A DNA stretch of 52,965 nt from Moraxella oblonga NBRC 102422 (GCF_001598275.1 NZ_BCYQ01000017.1:1-52965), one strand, 5' to 3'; shown: positions 19,282 to 28,964, numbered from the stretch's first letter. The notes: a model not told the origin generated them from the sequence alone. A program made the numbers and translations.

Positions 19282-19543
19282 AGGTTGTCGCTATTTGTGT
19301 TTTTTAACCAAAAATAAAAACACCAAAATCATCGCAACAAAATAAATGCAGTAAACCCAAGAGGTCAAATGTGTGGTTTTGAAATCTCAAAACAAAAGAG
19401 CGATGTCATCAAAGCGAAAAGACGACCATTATAACACAGATTTTGGATAAGTGGCACAGTTTTTTTGGGTTTTGGTATGTGTTGGGTTGTTATCATGGCA
19501 AGAAAGTTGTGATAAAATGGTTTATTTGATTTGGAAAACTTTC

Positions 19544-20830
19544 ATGCAATTTTCTACTTTTGGACAAAAATTCACCAAAAATAGCGGTATCTTACAGCTC
19601 ATGGACGATTTGGGGAATGCCTTAGCTTCTGACAAACCCATCAATATGCTCGGTGGTGGCAACCCTGCCATCATCAGCGAGGTCAATGACGTGTACCAAA
19701 AAACTCTTCACGACCTTGTGGCGGACGGTACGGTATTAGATGGTGTCGCCAACTATTCTACACCACAAGGTGATAAGGGGTTTATTGACAGTTTGGTGGC
19801 GTTTTTTAATCGTCATTATGATTGGGGTTTGACAGCCGATAACATCGCTTTGACCAACGGCTCACAAAATGCCTTTTTTTATCTGTTTAATCTGTTTTCT
19901 GGCGATTTTGGTGGTGTGGATAAAAAAATCCTACTGCCACTGTCGCCAGAGTATATCGGCTATGCAGATGCTCATGTGGACGGCACGCATTTTGTGGCGG
20001 TAGAGCCTGTCATTACAGAATGTACCCACGAGGGGCAGGCGGGGTTTTTTAAATATACCGTAGATTTTGATAAATTAAATGAGCTAGATGAGTTAAGACA
20101 TGGACGCATTGGGGCGATTTGTGCCTCTCGCCCCACCAATCCCACCGGCAACGTCCTCACCGATGACGAAATGGACAAACTCTCTGCCATCGCACGCACT
20201 TATGATGTGCCACTCATCATTGATAACGCCTATGGCATGCCATTTCCAAACATCATCTATACAAACACCACGCTTAATTTTGATGATAATACGGTGTTGT
20301 GTTTTAGCTTGTCAAAGGTGGGCTTGCCCAGCGTCCGCACAGGCATCATTGTGGCAAGCCCTGCCATCATCAAGGCAGTATCAGCGATGAATGCCATCAT
20401 CAACCTTGCCCCCACTCGTTTTGGGGCGAGCCTTGCCAAACCACTTTTTGACAGCGATGAGATTGTGCGTTTATCCAAACATGCCATTTTGCCATTTTAT
20501 CAACGTCAAAGTGCATTGGCAGTCAAACTGCTCAAAGAGCAGTTTGCTAATTTGCCTGTCTTTATTCACAAGCCAGAAGGGGCGATGTTTTTGTGGGTGT
20601 GGTTTAAAGATTTGCCCATCACCAGCCAAGAGCTATACCAACTCCTAAAAGACAAAGGCACACTCATCATACCAAGCCTGCATTTTTTTGTGGGGATAGA
20701 TACCGACCATTATCGCCATGCTCATGAATGTATCCGTCTGTCAGTCGCCCAAACTGATGAAGTACTGACGGCAGGGATAGGCATGATAGGGGAGGTGGTC
20801 AAAGGGCTATATCAACAAAACTCGCTTTGA
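19544..20830 (+). CDS. avtA: Valine-pyruvate aminotransferase
   Basis: 428-aa fold-type I PLP enzyme. The N-terminal MQFSTFGQKFTKNSGILQLMDD and LGGGNPA are typical of AvtA, which transfers the amino group between valine and pyruvate/alanine. The catalytic Lys lies in SLSKVGLPSVRTG, the PLP-contacting Asp/Tyr in IIDNAYGMPFP, and the substrate Arg in the C-terminal CIRLSVAQ. Length is close to the E. coli enzyme (about 417). An extended frame back to 19451 encodes a hydrophobic stretch not found in the family, so ATG 19544 is preferred. Confidence 0.94.
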   Translation: MQFSTFGQKFTKNSGILQLMDDLGNALASDKPINMLGGGNPAIISEVNDVYQKTLHDLVADGTVLDGVANYSTPQGDKGFIDSLVAFFNRHYDWGLTADNIALTNGSQNAFFYLFNLFSGDFGGVDKKILLPLSPEYIGYADAHVDGTHFVAVEPVITECTHEGQAGFFKYTVDFDKLNELDELRHGRIGAICASRPTNPTGNVLTDDEMDKLSAIARTYDVPLIIDNAYGMPFPNIIYTNTTLNFDDNTVLCFSLSKVGLPSVRTGIIVASPAIIKAVSAMNAIINLAPTRFGASLAKPLFDSDEIVRLSKHAILPFYQRQSALAVKLLKEQFANLPVFIHKPEGAMFLWVWFKDLPITSQELYQLLKDKGTLIIPSLHFFVGIDTDHYRHAHECIRLSVAQTDEVLTAGIGMIGEVVKGLYQQNSL

Positions 20831-20908
20831 TTAAAATGGCGTGTCATAAAAAATCACCAAACCGCTTGGTGTTATGGTAAATTCTATTCAAAAACAGACA
20901 AAGGTTGT

Positions 20909-21611
20909 GGGGCTGACGTAGATAAGCCCAAATCCCACACCATTTTCTCAATATTTTAAGTTGATTAAACGGTGTACCATAATTAAAACGAAACTCACAT
21001 TCTTTAATGAATAAGTGAAAATGTTTCTTGTCAATGCCGTTGTAGTGTCGGCGGTACTCGTGTTTGGCTTGATTCTAGAAGTTTGGGGTGCCATTGATGT
21101 GATTGTGGTCTTGTGTAAATTCTTTGAAATGGTTAATCCGAAAATGCTTAAAATCACTCACATCAAGAGCATTGTGGCTTGAATAAGTAATTGGTATAAA
21201 CAATGTTGTCAGGTTTGATTTTGCTTGTGATGATTGGTATTAATGTATCTGATTTGGTATCTTTGACAACAACGGTATAAACCTTGCCATTACGCTTTAA
21301 AAGACCAAACACGGCTGTTTTACCACCTGCACCACGACCACACTTGCCTTTGCAAATACCACCAAAATAGCTTTCATCAAGTTCAATTTCGCCATCAAAA
21401 AGATCTTTGGCTTCTTTCTATCACAAGTTAAGATTTTGTAGTAGAATAAAGCAGATGAATTGTACTGAATACCAAGTAAATCACTTACTATTCTAACTGT
21501 TACTTCTGCGACAAAAAATTCAAGCAGTTTTAACTGTACTTTTTTGCTTAGTTTACAATGGGTTATCTTCATAAAACTAGTATAACATACGTGTTATTCT
21601 AGTACAGCCCC
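20909..21611 (-). mobile_element. Degenerate IS1016-family insertion sequence (IS1595 superfamily)
   Basis: The element is about 703 bp, close to the usual IS1016 size. The ends are imperfect inverted repeats: GGGGCTGACGTAGATAA at 20909 and, on the other strand, GGGGCTGTACTAGAATAA at 21611. The 8-base flanks (20901-20908 and 21612-21619) match at only 5 of 8 positions, so a target duplication is doubtful. It sits between avtA and the zinc-ribbon/rarA pair. Confidence 0.88.
20930..21572 (-). pseudogene. Broken IS1016-type transposase
   Basis: It starts at ATG 21572 with MKITHCKLSKKVQLKLLEFF, the IS1016 N-terminus with its helix-turn-helix region. The frame is lost after about residue 50. The catalytic DDE-type segment appears in another frame (LFDGEIELDESYFGG), and the late part (RINHF, HINGT, FRFN-like, WCGI) needs further shifts. 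At least two frame changes and in-frame stops (TGATAG) make it inactive. The IS copy at 39688-39915 shares the same lesion after AAAATCTTAA. Confidence 0.85.
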
Positions 21612-21661
21612 AAAGATTTTGATTGGATTGAGAATTTAACCATTATTAACCCTTTTAAATA

Positions 21662-22426
21662 ATGAAACATTCATTAAATAAAATAATTTGCCCACACTCA
21701 AATTGTGCCAAGCCCTTTGATAAAGTCATTTATCATCACGGCATTGTTTTTTGTCCGCATTGCCAAAAAAGTTTGCTGATTAACCCTTTTTTGCCTGAAT
21801 TAGAAAAGATGACATTTAGGCAATTTGCAAGACGATTTATAAAAACACAATGGAAGCTTTATGCAGATGCTATGATTATATTTGCAATTTTTATTGCTAT
21901 TGTTGAAGTCATTGCTAATTTTGACAAAATAAATTTAGGTTCTGTATTTTGGATAAAACTATCGTTAATGGCATTGATATTGCTTGGTGTTGGCATTTAT
22001 TTTATGGAAAAAAATTTACAAAACTATCATTATTATAAATTAAAAAATAAGCCCATTTTAAAGGGTGTGGATACTTATAATTTGGTTAAAGATGATTTTG
22101 AAATCTCAGTTACTTTGGAAGATTTAAAGGTGAAATTTAATACATTTGCTCCTTGTTGTCCAAATTGCCATTCGCAAAGACTTCATCAAAAAATTGATAA
22201 ATTTCATTGCCAAAATTGTCATCATCAATTTATAATAAGTCCAAAATTAAACAATATCAATACCCATCATCTTGTTATCATCTATGTTTTGATGTTTTTT
22301 ATCATAAGAAGTTTGAGTGATGGTTCTTATTTAATGTTATTATTTATTCCCATATTGTTTTTGGTTAATTTAAGTTCTCAATATTACTGGTGCAAAACCC
22401 CAAAATGGAAACTTCAATCCCCCTAG
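21662..22426 (+). CDS. Double zinc-ribbon, four-helix membrane protein
   Basis: 254 aa, family not recognised. The N-terminal cytoplasmic part has a CPHSNC...CPHC zinc ribbon (about 11-40). A helical pair (about 72-91 and 99-120) leads to a second ribbon CCPNC...CQNC (about 168-190), then a C-terminal helical pair (about 202-240). The layout suggests a membrane protein with two metal-bound cytoplasmic ribbons. The 3' end overlaps rarA by 22 bases. A divergent paralogue (40121-40870) sits beside a rarA fragment, so this gene type travels with rarA here. Confidence 0.75.
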   Translation: MKHSLNKIICPHSNCAKPFDKVIYHHGIVFCPHCQKSLLINPFLPELEKMTFRQFARRFIKTQWKLYADAMIIFAIFIAIVEVIANFDKINLGSVFWIKLSLMALILLGVGIYFMEKNLQNYHYYKLKNKPILKGVDTYNLVKDDFEISVTLEDLKVKFNTFAPCCPNCHSQRLHQKIDKFHCQNCHHQFIISPKLNNINTHHLVIIYVLMFFIIRSLSDGSYLMLLFIPILFLVNLSSQYYWCKTPKWKLQSP

Positions 22427-23673
22427 CCCAGCGTATTCGCCCCAAATCCATTGATGAGATGATTGGACAAAATCATCTATTAGGCGAGAATGCCCCCATT
22501 ACCAAAATGGTGCGTGAGAGTTATTTACCGTCTATGATTTTGCACGGTAATGCAGGCATTGGCAAAACAACATTGGCAAGTTTATTAGCCAAAAGCGTAG
22601 GACGAGAATTTCGCCCCTTATCCGCCATCAATAGCGGTGTCAAAGAATTAAGAGAAGTTTTAAATAGCGATGATGGATTATTTAATATATCGCCTGTGGT
22701 ATTTATTGATGAAATTCACAGGTTTAATAAAGCCCAGCAAGACGCCTTATTGGGTGCGGTAGAAAGTGGGCAAATTACTTTGATTGGGGCGACCACCGAA
22801 AATCCATCATTTAGTGTCAATAACGCTTTATTGTCTCGTTGCCAAGTCTATGAATTAACCCCCTTATCCGATAATGAAATGGAAGAGTTATTAAAAAGGG
22901 CAATTAGCACAGATGAACATTTAAAACAATTACCCATTATCTTAAATGATATTTCGCCCATTTATCAATTAGCACAAGGCGATGCCAGAAAAGCATTAAA
23001 TCTATTAGAACTTGCCATTTATGCCCATCAAGGCGAGCCGATTGTGATTGATTTTGAGAGTATTAGCAAAGTCGCTGGCAAAACTTTAATCCGCTATGAT
23101 AAAGATGGCGAATTTCATTATGATATGATTAGTGCCTTTATCAAATCGGTGCGTGGCTCTGACCCTGATGCCAGTATTTATTGGCTGGCACGAATGCTAA
23201 ATGCTGGCGAAGACCCTGTCTTTATTGCCAGAAGGCTTGTGATACTCGCCAGTGAAGATATTGGACTTGCCAATCCCAATGCCCTATTACTTACCGATAC
23301 TGCCTTAAGAAGTGTCAAAGAAATTGGAATGCCAGAGGCAAGAATTATTTTGGGGCAAGTGGCGATTTATTTGGCGACTTCGCCAAAATCCAACACCGCT
23401 TATCAAGCGATTAATAAAGCCTTAGAATTTGTCAAACACGACAACTCGCCTGTACCGCTCCACCTTAGAAATGGTGTTACCACTCTAATGAAACAAACAG
23501 GTTATGGCGTGGATTATATTTATCCGCACGATTATCCCAATCATTATTATCCGCAAAATTATTTGCCTGATAATATGGTGGGTATTAAGTTTTATGAGTT
23601 TGGCGATAATCAAAAGGAACAGGCAAGTTTTAATTTTATGAAATGGTTGAAATCACAAAATAGCAATGGCTAA
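22405..23673 (+). CDS. rarA: Replication-associated recombination protein A (RarA/MgsA)
   Basis: 422-aa clamp-loader-type AAA+ ATPase acting at stalled replication forks. PLAQRIRPKSIDEMIGQNHL starts the domain, Walker A is HGNAGIGKTT (about 46-55), Walker B VFIDEIHRFN, sensor 1 ATTENPSFSVN, and the C-terminal tetramerisation domain includes RGSDPDASIYWLARML. ATG 22405 is preferred over an in-frame GTG at 22390. The first roughly 210 bases recur, about 96% identical by eye, at 39907-40119. Homology starts sharply at CCCCCTAGCCC, codon 5 here. Confidence 0.95.
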   Translation: METSIPLAQRIRPKSIDEMIGQNHLLGENAPITKMVRESYLPSMILHGNAGIGKTTLASLLAKSVGREFRPLSAINSGVKELREVLNSDDGLFNISPVVFIDEIHRFNKAQQDALLGAVESGQITLIGATTENPSFSVNNALLSRCQVYELTPLSDNEMEELLKRAISTDEHLKQLPIILNDISPIYQLAQGDARKALNLLELAIYAHQGEPIVIDFESISKVAGKTLIRYDKDGEFHYDMISAFIKSVRGSDPDASIYWLARMLNAGEDPVFIARRLVILASEDIGLANPNALLLTDTALRSVKEIGMPEARIILGQVAIYLATSPKSNTAYQAINKALEFVKHDNSPVPLHLRNGVTTLMKQTGYGVDYIYPHDYPNHYYPQNYLPDNMVGIKFYEFGDNQKEQASFNFMKWLKSQNSNG

Positions 23674-23699
23674 CCTTAAAATTTAATTGATAAATAATT

Positions 23700-24320
23700 A
23701 TGCTAAAATCCACCCACGCCGATATTTTAAATAAACCTTATTCCCAAATGAAGGAGTTAAAACTTTATTGCCCTGATGATTTAGAAAAAATCAAAGCCGA
23801 CCATAAATCTGCTTGGCAAATTTTTAAAGACTTTAATTTAAAGGTTTATCAAAATCTACCCAATGACTTTGCCAAACCCCATATTCAAAATTGGTGTAAT
23901 GGCTGGGAAATTAGACGCCACTTTTTTGCTTATTATAAATATGAGCGTTATCTTGGCAATGCCCCAATTATTGTGGTGATTTTAAATAAAGAGCGATTGA
24001 TTGTTTCATTAACTTGGCATTCTTATAAGGCTCATTTGTCAAAAAGTTCCTTATCAGATTTTAATCAATGGATAAATGACATTGACTTTAAAGAATTTGA
24101 CGACTTTTATTTTTGGCATAGTCGTATCAATGAATATGGTGATTTTAAAAAAGCCTGTGAATTTGATTATGATAAGATAGATTTAAAACAAGGCGAGTTT
24201 TATCGTTTGGGCAAGTTTATTTATAAAAATGAGCTTAATAATTTTAATGATGATGAATTATTGGACTGGACGGTTAGCACCATTGAATGGTTAAGTAAAG
24301 TGTATGAATATTGTCATTAA
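23700..24320 (+). CDS. HI_0552-like protein of unknown function
   Basis: 206 aa, soluble, rich in aromatic residues (HSYKAHLSKSSLSDFNQW; DFYFWHSRINEYGDFKKACEF). The length and the HSRINEYG pattern recall the Haemophilus HI_0552 family; this is from memory and tentative. No catalytic motif or signal peptide. It starts 26 bases after rarA and probably shares its transcript, ending at the terminator at 24366. Confidence 0.7.
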   Translation: MLKSTHADILNKPYSQMKELKLYCPDDLEKIKADHKSAWQIFKDFNLKVYQNLPNDFAKPHIQNWCNGWEIRRHFFAYYKYERYLGNAPIIVVILNKERLIVSLTWHSYKAHLSKSSLSDFNQWINDIDFKEFDDFYFWHSRINEYGDFKKACEFDYDKIDLKQGEFYRLGKFIYKNELNNFNDDELLDWTVSTIEWLSKVYEYCH

Positions 24321-24365
24321 AAGATTAGAGGCAAATACACTTAATCTCATCTAACACAACATAAA

Positions 24366-24394
24366 AAAAAGGGCAAATCATCTTTGCCCTTTTT
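24366..24394. terminator. Bidirectional terminator between the HI_0552-like gene and mraY
   Basis: AAAAAGGGCAAA (24366-24377) pairs perfectly with TTTGCCCTTTTT (24383-24394) across a 5-base loop. A runs on the left and T runs on the right serve both converging transcripts. Confidence 0.9.
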
Positions 24395-24411
24395 AAATTA
24401 AGACATAAACA

Positions 24412-25521
24412 TTAACGCAGTTTTAAGGTCATCAGTGCCAACACCACAAGGATAATACACACAATCCAAAAACGTATGACGACTTTGGTTTCTTTTAAGC
24501 CCATTTCTTCAAAATGATGGTGCAAGGGTGCCATACGAAAAACTCGTTTTTTACGCAGTTTGTATGACCCTACTTGGATAATCACCGACAGAGCCTCCGC
24601 CACAAAAATACCGCCCATCAGAATAAAAGCAATCTCTTGGCGTGTCATCACTGCAATCGTGCCAAGCATACCACCAAGCGACAATGCACCCACATCACCC
24701 ATAAACACTTCGGCAGGAGCAGCATTGTACCATAAAAACCCCAAACACGCTCCAACCATAGATGCACAGACCACCACCACTTCGCTATTGTAGGCAATGA
24801 AGGGTACAGACAGATAATTTGCCCATTCAGCATGACCAGACACATAAGCAAACACCCCAAGTCCTGCTGATACCAACACCACAGGCAAAGCCACCAAACC
24901 ATCAAGACCATCAGTGAGATTGACTGCATTGGACGTACCATTAATGGCAAAGTAGGTCAGCGTAATAAACCCCAAACCAAAGGGGATAGCAGATAGAGGA
25001 ATGACCCAATTTTTAAAGACGGGCAATAACAAATCTTGCATTGCCATCATGGTAGTAGGGTTTTGTTGCAAAGCAATATAGTAGAGCGAACCACCAGCAA
25101 GCAATGCACCAACTGACAACCAAAAGTATTTTTTCTTGGCAACCAAGCCTTGGGGGTTTTTGTGTTTGATTTTTAGCCAGTCATCACGCCAGCCCACCGC
25201 CCCAAAAATCACCATCACCGCCATCAAAATCCAAACATAAGGATTGGTCAAATCAGCCCATAACAAGGTAGAAATGCCAATAGCCAGCAAAATCAGCACC
25301 CCACCCATCGTGGGTGTACCTTGCTTTACCAAATGCGTTTTTGGACCATCTGTACGCACCGCCTGACCATACCTAAGGCTACGCAAATAATCAATCACAG
25401 GTCTACCTGCTAACAGGACAATTGCCATACTCGTTACTACTGCCAGTAAACTTCGAAGTCCCAAAGATGCAATCGTCTGACTGCGTAAAATATCCAAATA
25501 ATCAATCAGCCAATATAACAT
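24412..25521 (-). CDS. mraY: Phospho-N-acetylmuramoyl-pentapeptide transferase
   Basis: 369-aa polytopic inner-membrane enzyme (about 10 helices) that makes lipid I from UDP-MurNAc-pentapeptide and undecaprenyl phosphate. Seen: the cytoplasmic loop [18 protein letters not shown], the Asp pair in [22 protein letters not shown], and the His-rich [11 protein letters not shown] loop. It follows murF by three bases in the same operon and is the last gene of this block; murD, ftsW and murG are not here. Confidence 0.97.
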   Translation of the reverse strand: MLYWLIDYLDILRSQTIASLGLRSLLAVVTSMAIVLLAGRPVIDYLRSLRYGQAVRTDGPKTHLVKQGTPTMGGVLILLAIGISTLLWADLTNPYVWILMAVMVIFGAVGWRDDWLKIKHKNPQGLVAKKKYFWLSVGALLAGGSLYYIALQQNPTTMMAMQDLLLPVFKNWVIPLSAIPFGLGFITLTYFAINGTSNAVNLTDGLDGLVALPVVLVSAGLGVFAYVSGHAEWANYLSVPFIAYNSEVVVVCASMVGACLGFLWYNAAPAEVFMGDVGALSLGGMLGTIAVMTRQEIAFILMGGIFVAEALSVIIQVGSYKLRKKRVFRMAPLHHHFEEMGLKETKVVIRFWIVCIILVVLALMTLKLR

Positions 25522-25524
25522 AGT

Positions 25525-27036
25525 TTACTCGCTCGTTGTGTTTATTAAATCATTCACGATTGTTTCCATCGCCATAAATCTTGACCCCTTAAAGAGCATT
25601 GCCCAGTTTTGACCATCTCCAATCATAGATAAAATCTCATCTTTTATCAAGGGTTTATCGGCAAAATGTACGCTGTCAATCCCCACCTTTGAGGCATATT
25701 CGTGCGTGTGTTTCATCAAATCGCCCACACAAATGAGCTTATCCACACCCACCTGCCCAATCTGCTCGCCCAGCGACTGATGTTCACTTACCGCCTCATC
25801 GCCCAGCTCGCCAATATCGCCAATGACCATCAGCGTCTTATCATAAGCATTTTTGTCCAAAAACTTTTGGGCATTTAGCACTTTTAAGCCTGCCATCATC
25901 GCAGGGACATTGGCATTGTAGGTATCATCAATAATCAGATGATTGCCAAAGGTTTTGAAATTAAGTCGCCCTTTGGCAGGTTTGGCATTGTTAAGACCAC
26001 TTACAATCAGCTCAAAATCCACACCCAACGCCACTGCACAAGCAGCAGCAGACAAAGCATTGCTCACATTATGTTCGCCTGCAAAGGGCAATAATACCGC
26101 CCCTTCATCAAACTCATCTACCGCCAAATTGACATACAACTCAAAGCCCACCTTATCGCCTTCTACCACCACATCATCGGCAAAAACATCGCCTGTGACT
26201 TGCACAAAATCCAGTTTGCCAAGCTCCTCTTTTTCTATGTCAGAGAGTTTGGAAAAATCAAGGGCAAGTTTGGGCGGTACATTTTGCTCGCCTGTGGTTA
26301 AAATCTGCTGGGTAAATTTTTGGGCTTCATTTGCCAATATGTCAAAAAACTCATCGCCATAGGGCAACACCGCCACGCCTGTGTCATCTAGGCCTTGAAA
26401 AATCTCGGCTTTGGTTTTGGCGATGTTGTCTCGTCCGCCAAACTCGCCCAAGTGAGCCGTGCCAATGTTTAGCACGCAAGCAACATCAGGCGATACAAGG
26501 GCGGTGGTGTAGGCAATCTCGCCAATATGATTTGCCCCAAGCTCCATCACGGCAAATTTATGCTCATCGGTAAGCTCCAAAAGCATCATCGGCACGCCCA
26601 AATCGTTGTTTAGATTGCCCCTTGTGATGAGCGTGGGGGCGATTTGTGAGAGGATAGAGCCAAGCATTTCTTTGGTGGTGGTTTTGCCAGATGAGCCAGT
26701 CAAAGCCACCACTTGCAAATTGGGGTGAACATCACGGCGGTATTTGCCAAGCAGTCCAAGTGCCTGTTTGCTGTCGCCCACCACCACTTGTGGCAAATCA
26801 CTTTCTACCTTGTGATTAACAATCGCAAGCACCGCCCCTTTGTCTTTGGCGGTATCAATAAAGGCGTGTCCGTCAAAGTTGTCGCCACAGATTGCCAAAA
26901 AAATATCGCCTGCGTTTAGCTGTCTTGTGTCGGTGGTAATCTTGGTGCTTTGGGCGGTAAATCGTCCGTGCCAAATGGGGTTTAATTCGCCCAAAGCGGT
27001 GTTTAAATTATCAAATTGCCAGATATAGGGGGTCAT
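25525..27036 (-). CDS. murF: UDP-MurNAc-tripeptide D-alanyl-D-alanine ligase
   Basis: 503-aa Mur ligase that adds D-Ala-D-Ala to the peptidoglycan precursor. The P-loop is ALTGSSGKTTTKEML (about 113-127), the central domain has ELGANHIGEIAYT, and the C-terminal domain starts with the nucleotide-ribose contact DDTYNANVPAM. An insertion-like acidic stretch (about 245-290, LDFSKLSDIEKEELGKLD) makes it longer than E. coli MurF (452). It is separated from murE by three unknown genes, which is unusual. Confidence 0.96.
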   Translation of the reverse strand: MTPYIWQFDNLNTALGELNPIWHGRFTAQSTKITTDTRQLNAGDIFLAICGDNFDGHAFIDTAKDKGAVLAIVNHKVESDLPQVVVGDSKQALGLLGKYRRDVHPNLQVVALTGSSGKTTTKEMLGSILSQIAPTLITRGNLNNDLGVPMMLLELTDEHKFAVMELGANHIGEIAYTTALVSPDVACVLNIGTAHLGEFGGRDNIAKTKAEIFQGLDDTGVAVLPYGDEFFDILANEAQKFTQQILTTGEQNVPPKLALDFSKLSDIEKEELGKLDFVQVTGDVFADDVVVEGDKVGFELYVNLAVDEFDEGAVLLPFAGEHNVSNALSAAACAVALGVDFELIVSGLNNAKPAKGRLNFKTFGNHLIIDDTYNANVPAMMAGLKVLNAQKFLDKNAYDKTLMVIGDIGELGDEAVSEHQSLGEQIGQVGVDKLICVGDLMKHTHEYASKVGIDSVHFADKPLIKDEILSMIGDGQNWAMLFKGSRFMAMETIVNDLINTTSE

Positions 27037-27094
27037 TTTTATGCCTTTGGTTTTAAATTAATGTTAAATTGATGAATTTATTATCACGACATTT

Positions 27095-27535
27095 TTATAA
27101 CTGATTTAACAAAATTATCACAGGTTTTGTCATATCACAATGATAAATTTCTTGATTGTCGCTTTCTTTATCAAGAATGGTTTCTTTAATAGTGGCGGTT
27201 TTATTCTCACCAACGGTTAAATGCTCTATTTCGTAGCCAATATTATCATATACAAATGAAATGGTTTCTTGATATATTTTATCGCCATTTTCATTTGTAA
27301 AATATTGCTGATTGGCTTTTATATCAGATTTAGGAATAAAAAAAGTATGCCCAAGCCCAATACTTGACATCTCATAGGCAAATAATTTTTCTCCATCTGC
27401 CAAAGCGTGATACTCTTTTGGCAAATCCTTAAAACTGATTTTTGAGCCAGTCGTGTCGGTGCATTCAAAATAAGTTTGGGCAAAAACCGCCTGACTTACC
27501 ATTATTGCCATAAAAGTGCATAACCATTTTTTCAT
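27095..27535 (-). CDS. Secreted/periplasmic protein of unknown function
   Basis: 146 aa with a clear signal peptide (MKKWLCTFMAIMVSQAVFA|QT). The mature part has two Cys (about 24 and 132) that could form a disulfide, and no motif I recognise. ATG 27535 overlaps the stop of the upstream gene by one base (TGATG), so the two are translationally coupled. It belongs to a three-gene insertion between murE and murF. Its role is unknown; interaction with its cytoplasmic neighbour is only a guess. Confidence 0.65.
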   Translation of the reverse strand: MKKWLCTFMAIMVSQAVFAQTYFECTDTTGSKISFKDLPKEYHALADGEKLFAYEMSSIGLGHTFFIPKSDIKANQQYFTNENGDKIYQETISFVYDNIGYEIEHLTVGENKTATIKETILDKESDNQEIYHCDMTKPVIILLNQL

Positions 27536-27894
27536 CAATCAATCCCAATATTTAAAAAGTGATTTTCTTGCCAAACTTGCCAATTAGGATTATTTAACTT
27601 TTTATAAATCACTTTGGCAATGATGGTTAAATAAAATAGTCTTTCATTTTCATCATCAAACAAGCCTTCGTTTTTTAACTGCTTATCAGGTGGAAAATGG
27701 CAATCGGTATCGTGCGTATTCCACCAAATTTCAGTATTATCAGGATTGGTAACTTTTAATTCGCCATGCCTTAGTCTGACATAGGCAACTTGTTTATCAT
27801 TATAAAAAACATCATAACTTTCTGGAAAAGCGTGGCAAGTCAGTTTAAAAAATAAACCGTCAATCGTGCAATCTTGTTGTCCTGTATCAAACAT
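27535..27894 (-). CDS. Small soluble protein of unknown function
   Basis: 119 aa, no signal peptide or membrane segment. It looks like a compact beta-rich domain (YDVFYNDKQVAYVRLRHGELKV) followed by a C-terminal helical part. No family recognised. It is coupled to the signal-peptide protein downstream and lies 41 bases after the 226-aa gene. Codon use is AT-rich compared with murE and murF. Confidence 0.65.
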   Translation of the reverse strand: MFDTGQQDCTIDGLFFKLTCHAFPESYDVFYNDKQVAYVRLRHGELKVTNPDNTEIWWNTHDTDCHFPPDKQLKNEGLFDDENERLFYLTIIAKVIYKKLNNPNWQVWQENHFLNIGID

Positions 27895-27935
27895 TATTAT
27901 CCCCCATCGTTAATCTACCAATTTAAAAGATTATC

Positions 27936-28616
27936 TTACTTCGTATTATCATTGCAATTAACCATTTGATTGATTAATACTTTAAAGCCCAATTTTCTAA
28001 ATGCAGTTAAGTGATTTTCCACGCTTTTAATGGTACTTTTTAAAACATTTAATCCATTTTTATCATAAATTGTCTGATAAATGGTGTCAAAGTCTGGCAT
28101 ATTCGCCCCAATATGATAATCACATTGCCAAATACCGCCAAAATTCTGCGGTTGATAAATAATGACTTCTAAGGCATAGCGTTCTTTGTTCTTTTTTAAG
28201 AGATAATGCTCATTAATGGCGATGCTCTTAGGCATTGGTTTATAAGGCTCAAAATCCATCAACTGATTTTTTATGGCACAGGCTTCATCAAAATCCTTTG
28301 CCAAAAACACCCATTTTGCCGTTTCACCATCAGGCAAGGCTCGCCCAAAATTTTGCAAAGTCGTTTCTGTGCCATCTGCATTTTGGCTAAATACATACAA
28401 ATCACCCAACACCATTTGGTGTGGATTTTGCATTTCATCAAGCACACCTTGTAAAATGGGAATGTCATTACCATAAGCAATATCAAACAATAACTCATCA
28501 GGCGTATTGTCATCATTGACAAGAGCAGTTTCTCTCTTGATTTCTTTTTCAATGGCACTTTTGGCGATATTGATAAATTTGGGTGGTAGGGCATTTAATA
28601 AATATTTTTCACTCAT
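27936..28616 (-). CDS. Soluble protein of unknown function
   Basis: 226 aa, acidic, cytoplasmic by appearance. The N-terminal half is helical (EKEIKRETALVNDDNTPDEL); the C-terminal third reads ENHLTAFRKLGFKVLINQM. No domain recognised. It is the first gene of the unknown trio between murE and murF and is preceded by a good sigma-70-type promoter (28791-28818), so the trio and probably murF-mraY can be transcribed independently of murE. Confidence 0.65.
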   Translation of the reverse strand: MSEKYLLNALPPKFINIAKSAIEKEIKRETALVNDDNTPDELLFDIAYGNDIPILQGVLDEMQNPHQMVLGDLYVFSQNADGTETTLQNFGRALPDGETAKWVFLAKDFDEACAIKNQLMDFEPYKPMPKSIAINEHYLLKKNKERYALEVIIYQPQNFGGIWQCDYHIGANMPDFDTIYQTIYDKNGLNVLKSTIKSVENHLTAFRKLGFKVLINQMVNCNDNTK

Positions 28617-28964
28617 TTTAGATCAAATCACAGCAGTATGATGATTTATTTATAGACAATCACATAATAAAAACAACATGCACCAATACCAATAAACATA
28701 AAACACAACAACTAATAAAGATGTTTAATAAGTTTAATGGTTTTTTGGGTTGGTGGTTGCTTTTGATAAAATTGATTTAATTGTTTTTTGATTATAGAAT
28801 TGATTTTATGCTGACCAATAGCAACAAAAAAATCAAAAAACTATGAATAATATCAAAAGTTACCAATAATATGGTAAAACAATAAACAATCACCATCAAA
28901 CTATTGACGATATTATCACAATGATTATCCAAAATCGCTTTTTGATGATTGTTCATTTGCCCAT
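28617..28964. other. AT-rich gap between murE and the unknown trio
   Basis: 348 bases without a gene. It contains the minus-strand promoter at 28791-28818. The rest is A/T-rich with many short direct repeats of CAATAA/ATCA type but no clear hairpin or terminator after murE. Confidence 0.5.
28791..28818 (-). promoter_or_regulatory. Promoter for the trio and probably murF-mraY
   Basis: On the minus strand the -35-like TTGGTC (28818-28813) and a perfect TATAAT (28796-28791) are separated by 16 bases, about 175 bases before the first ATG. The -35 match is weak (TTG only). Confidence 0.45.

Noticed and set aside
19451-19543. N-terminal extension of avtA with a hydrophobic stretch resembling a signal
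   Set aside because: AvtA is cytosolic and its conserved start is at 19544; the extension is not family-like.
20901-21619. 8-bp target-site duplication around the IS1016 element
   Set aside because: Flanks match at only 5 of 8 positions, not better than expected for AT-rich DNA.
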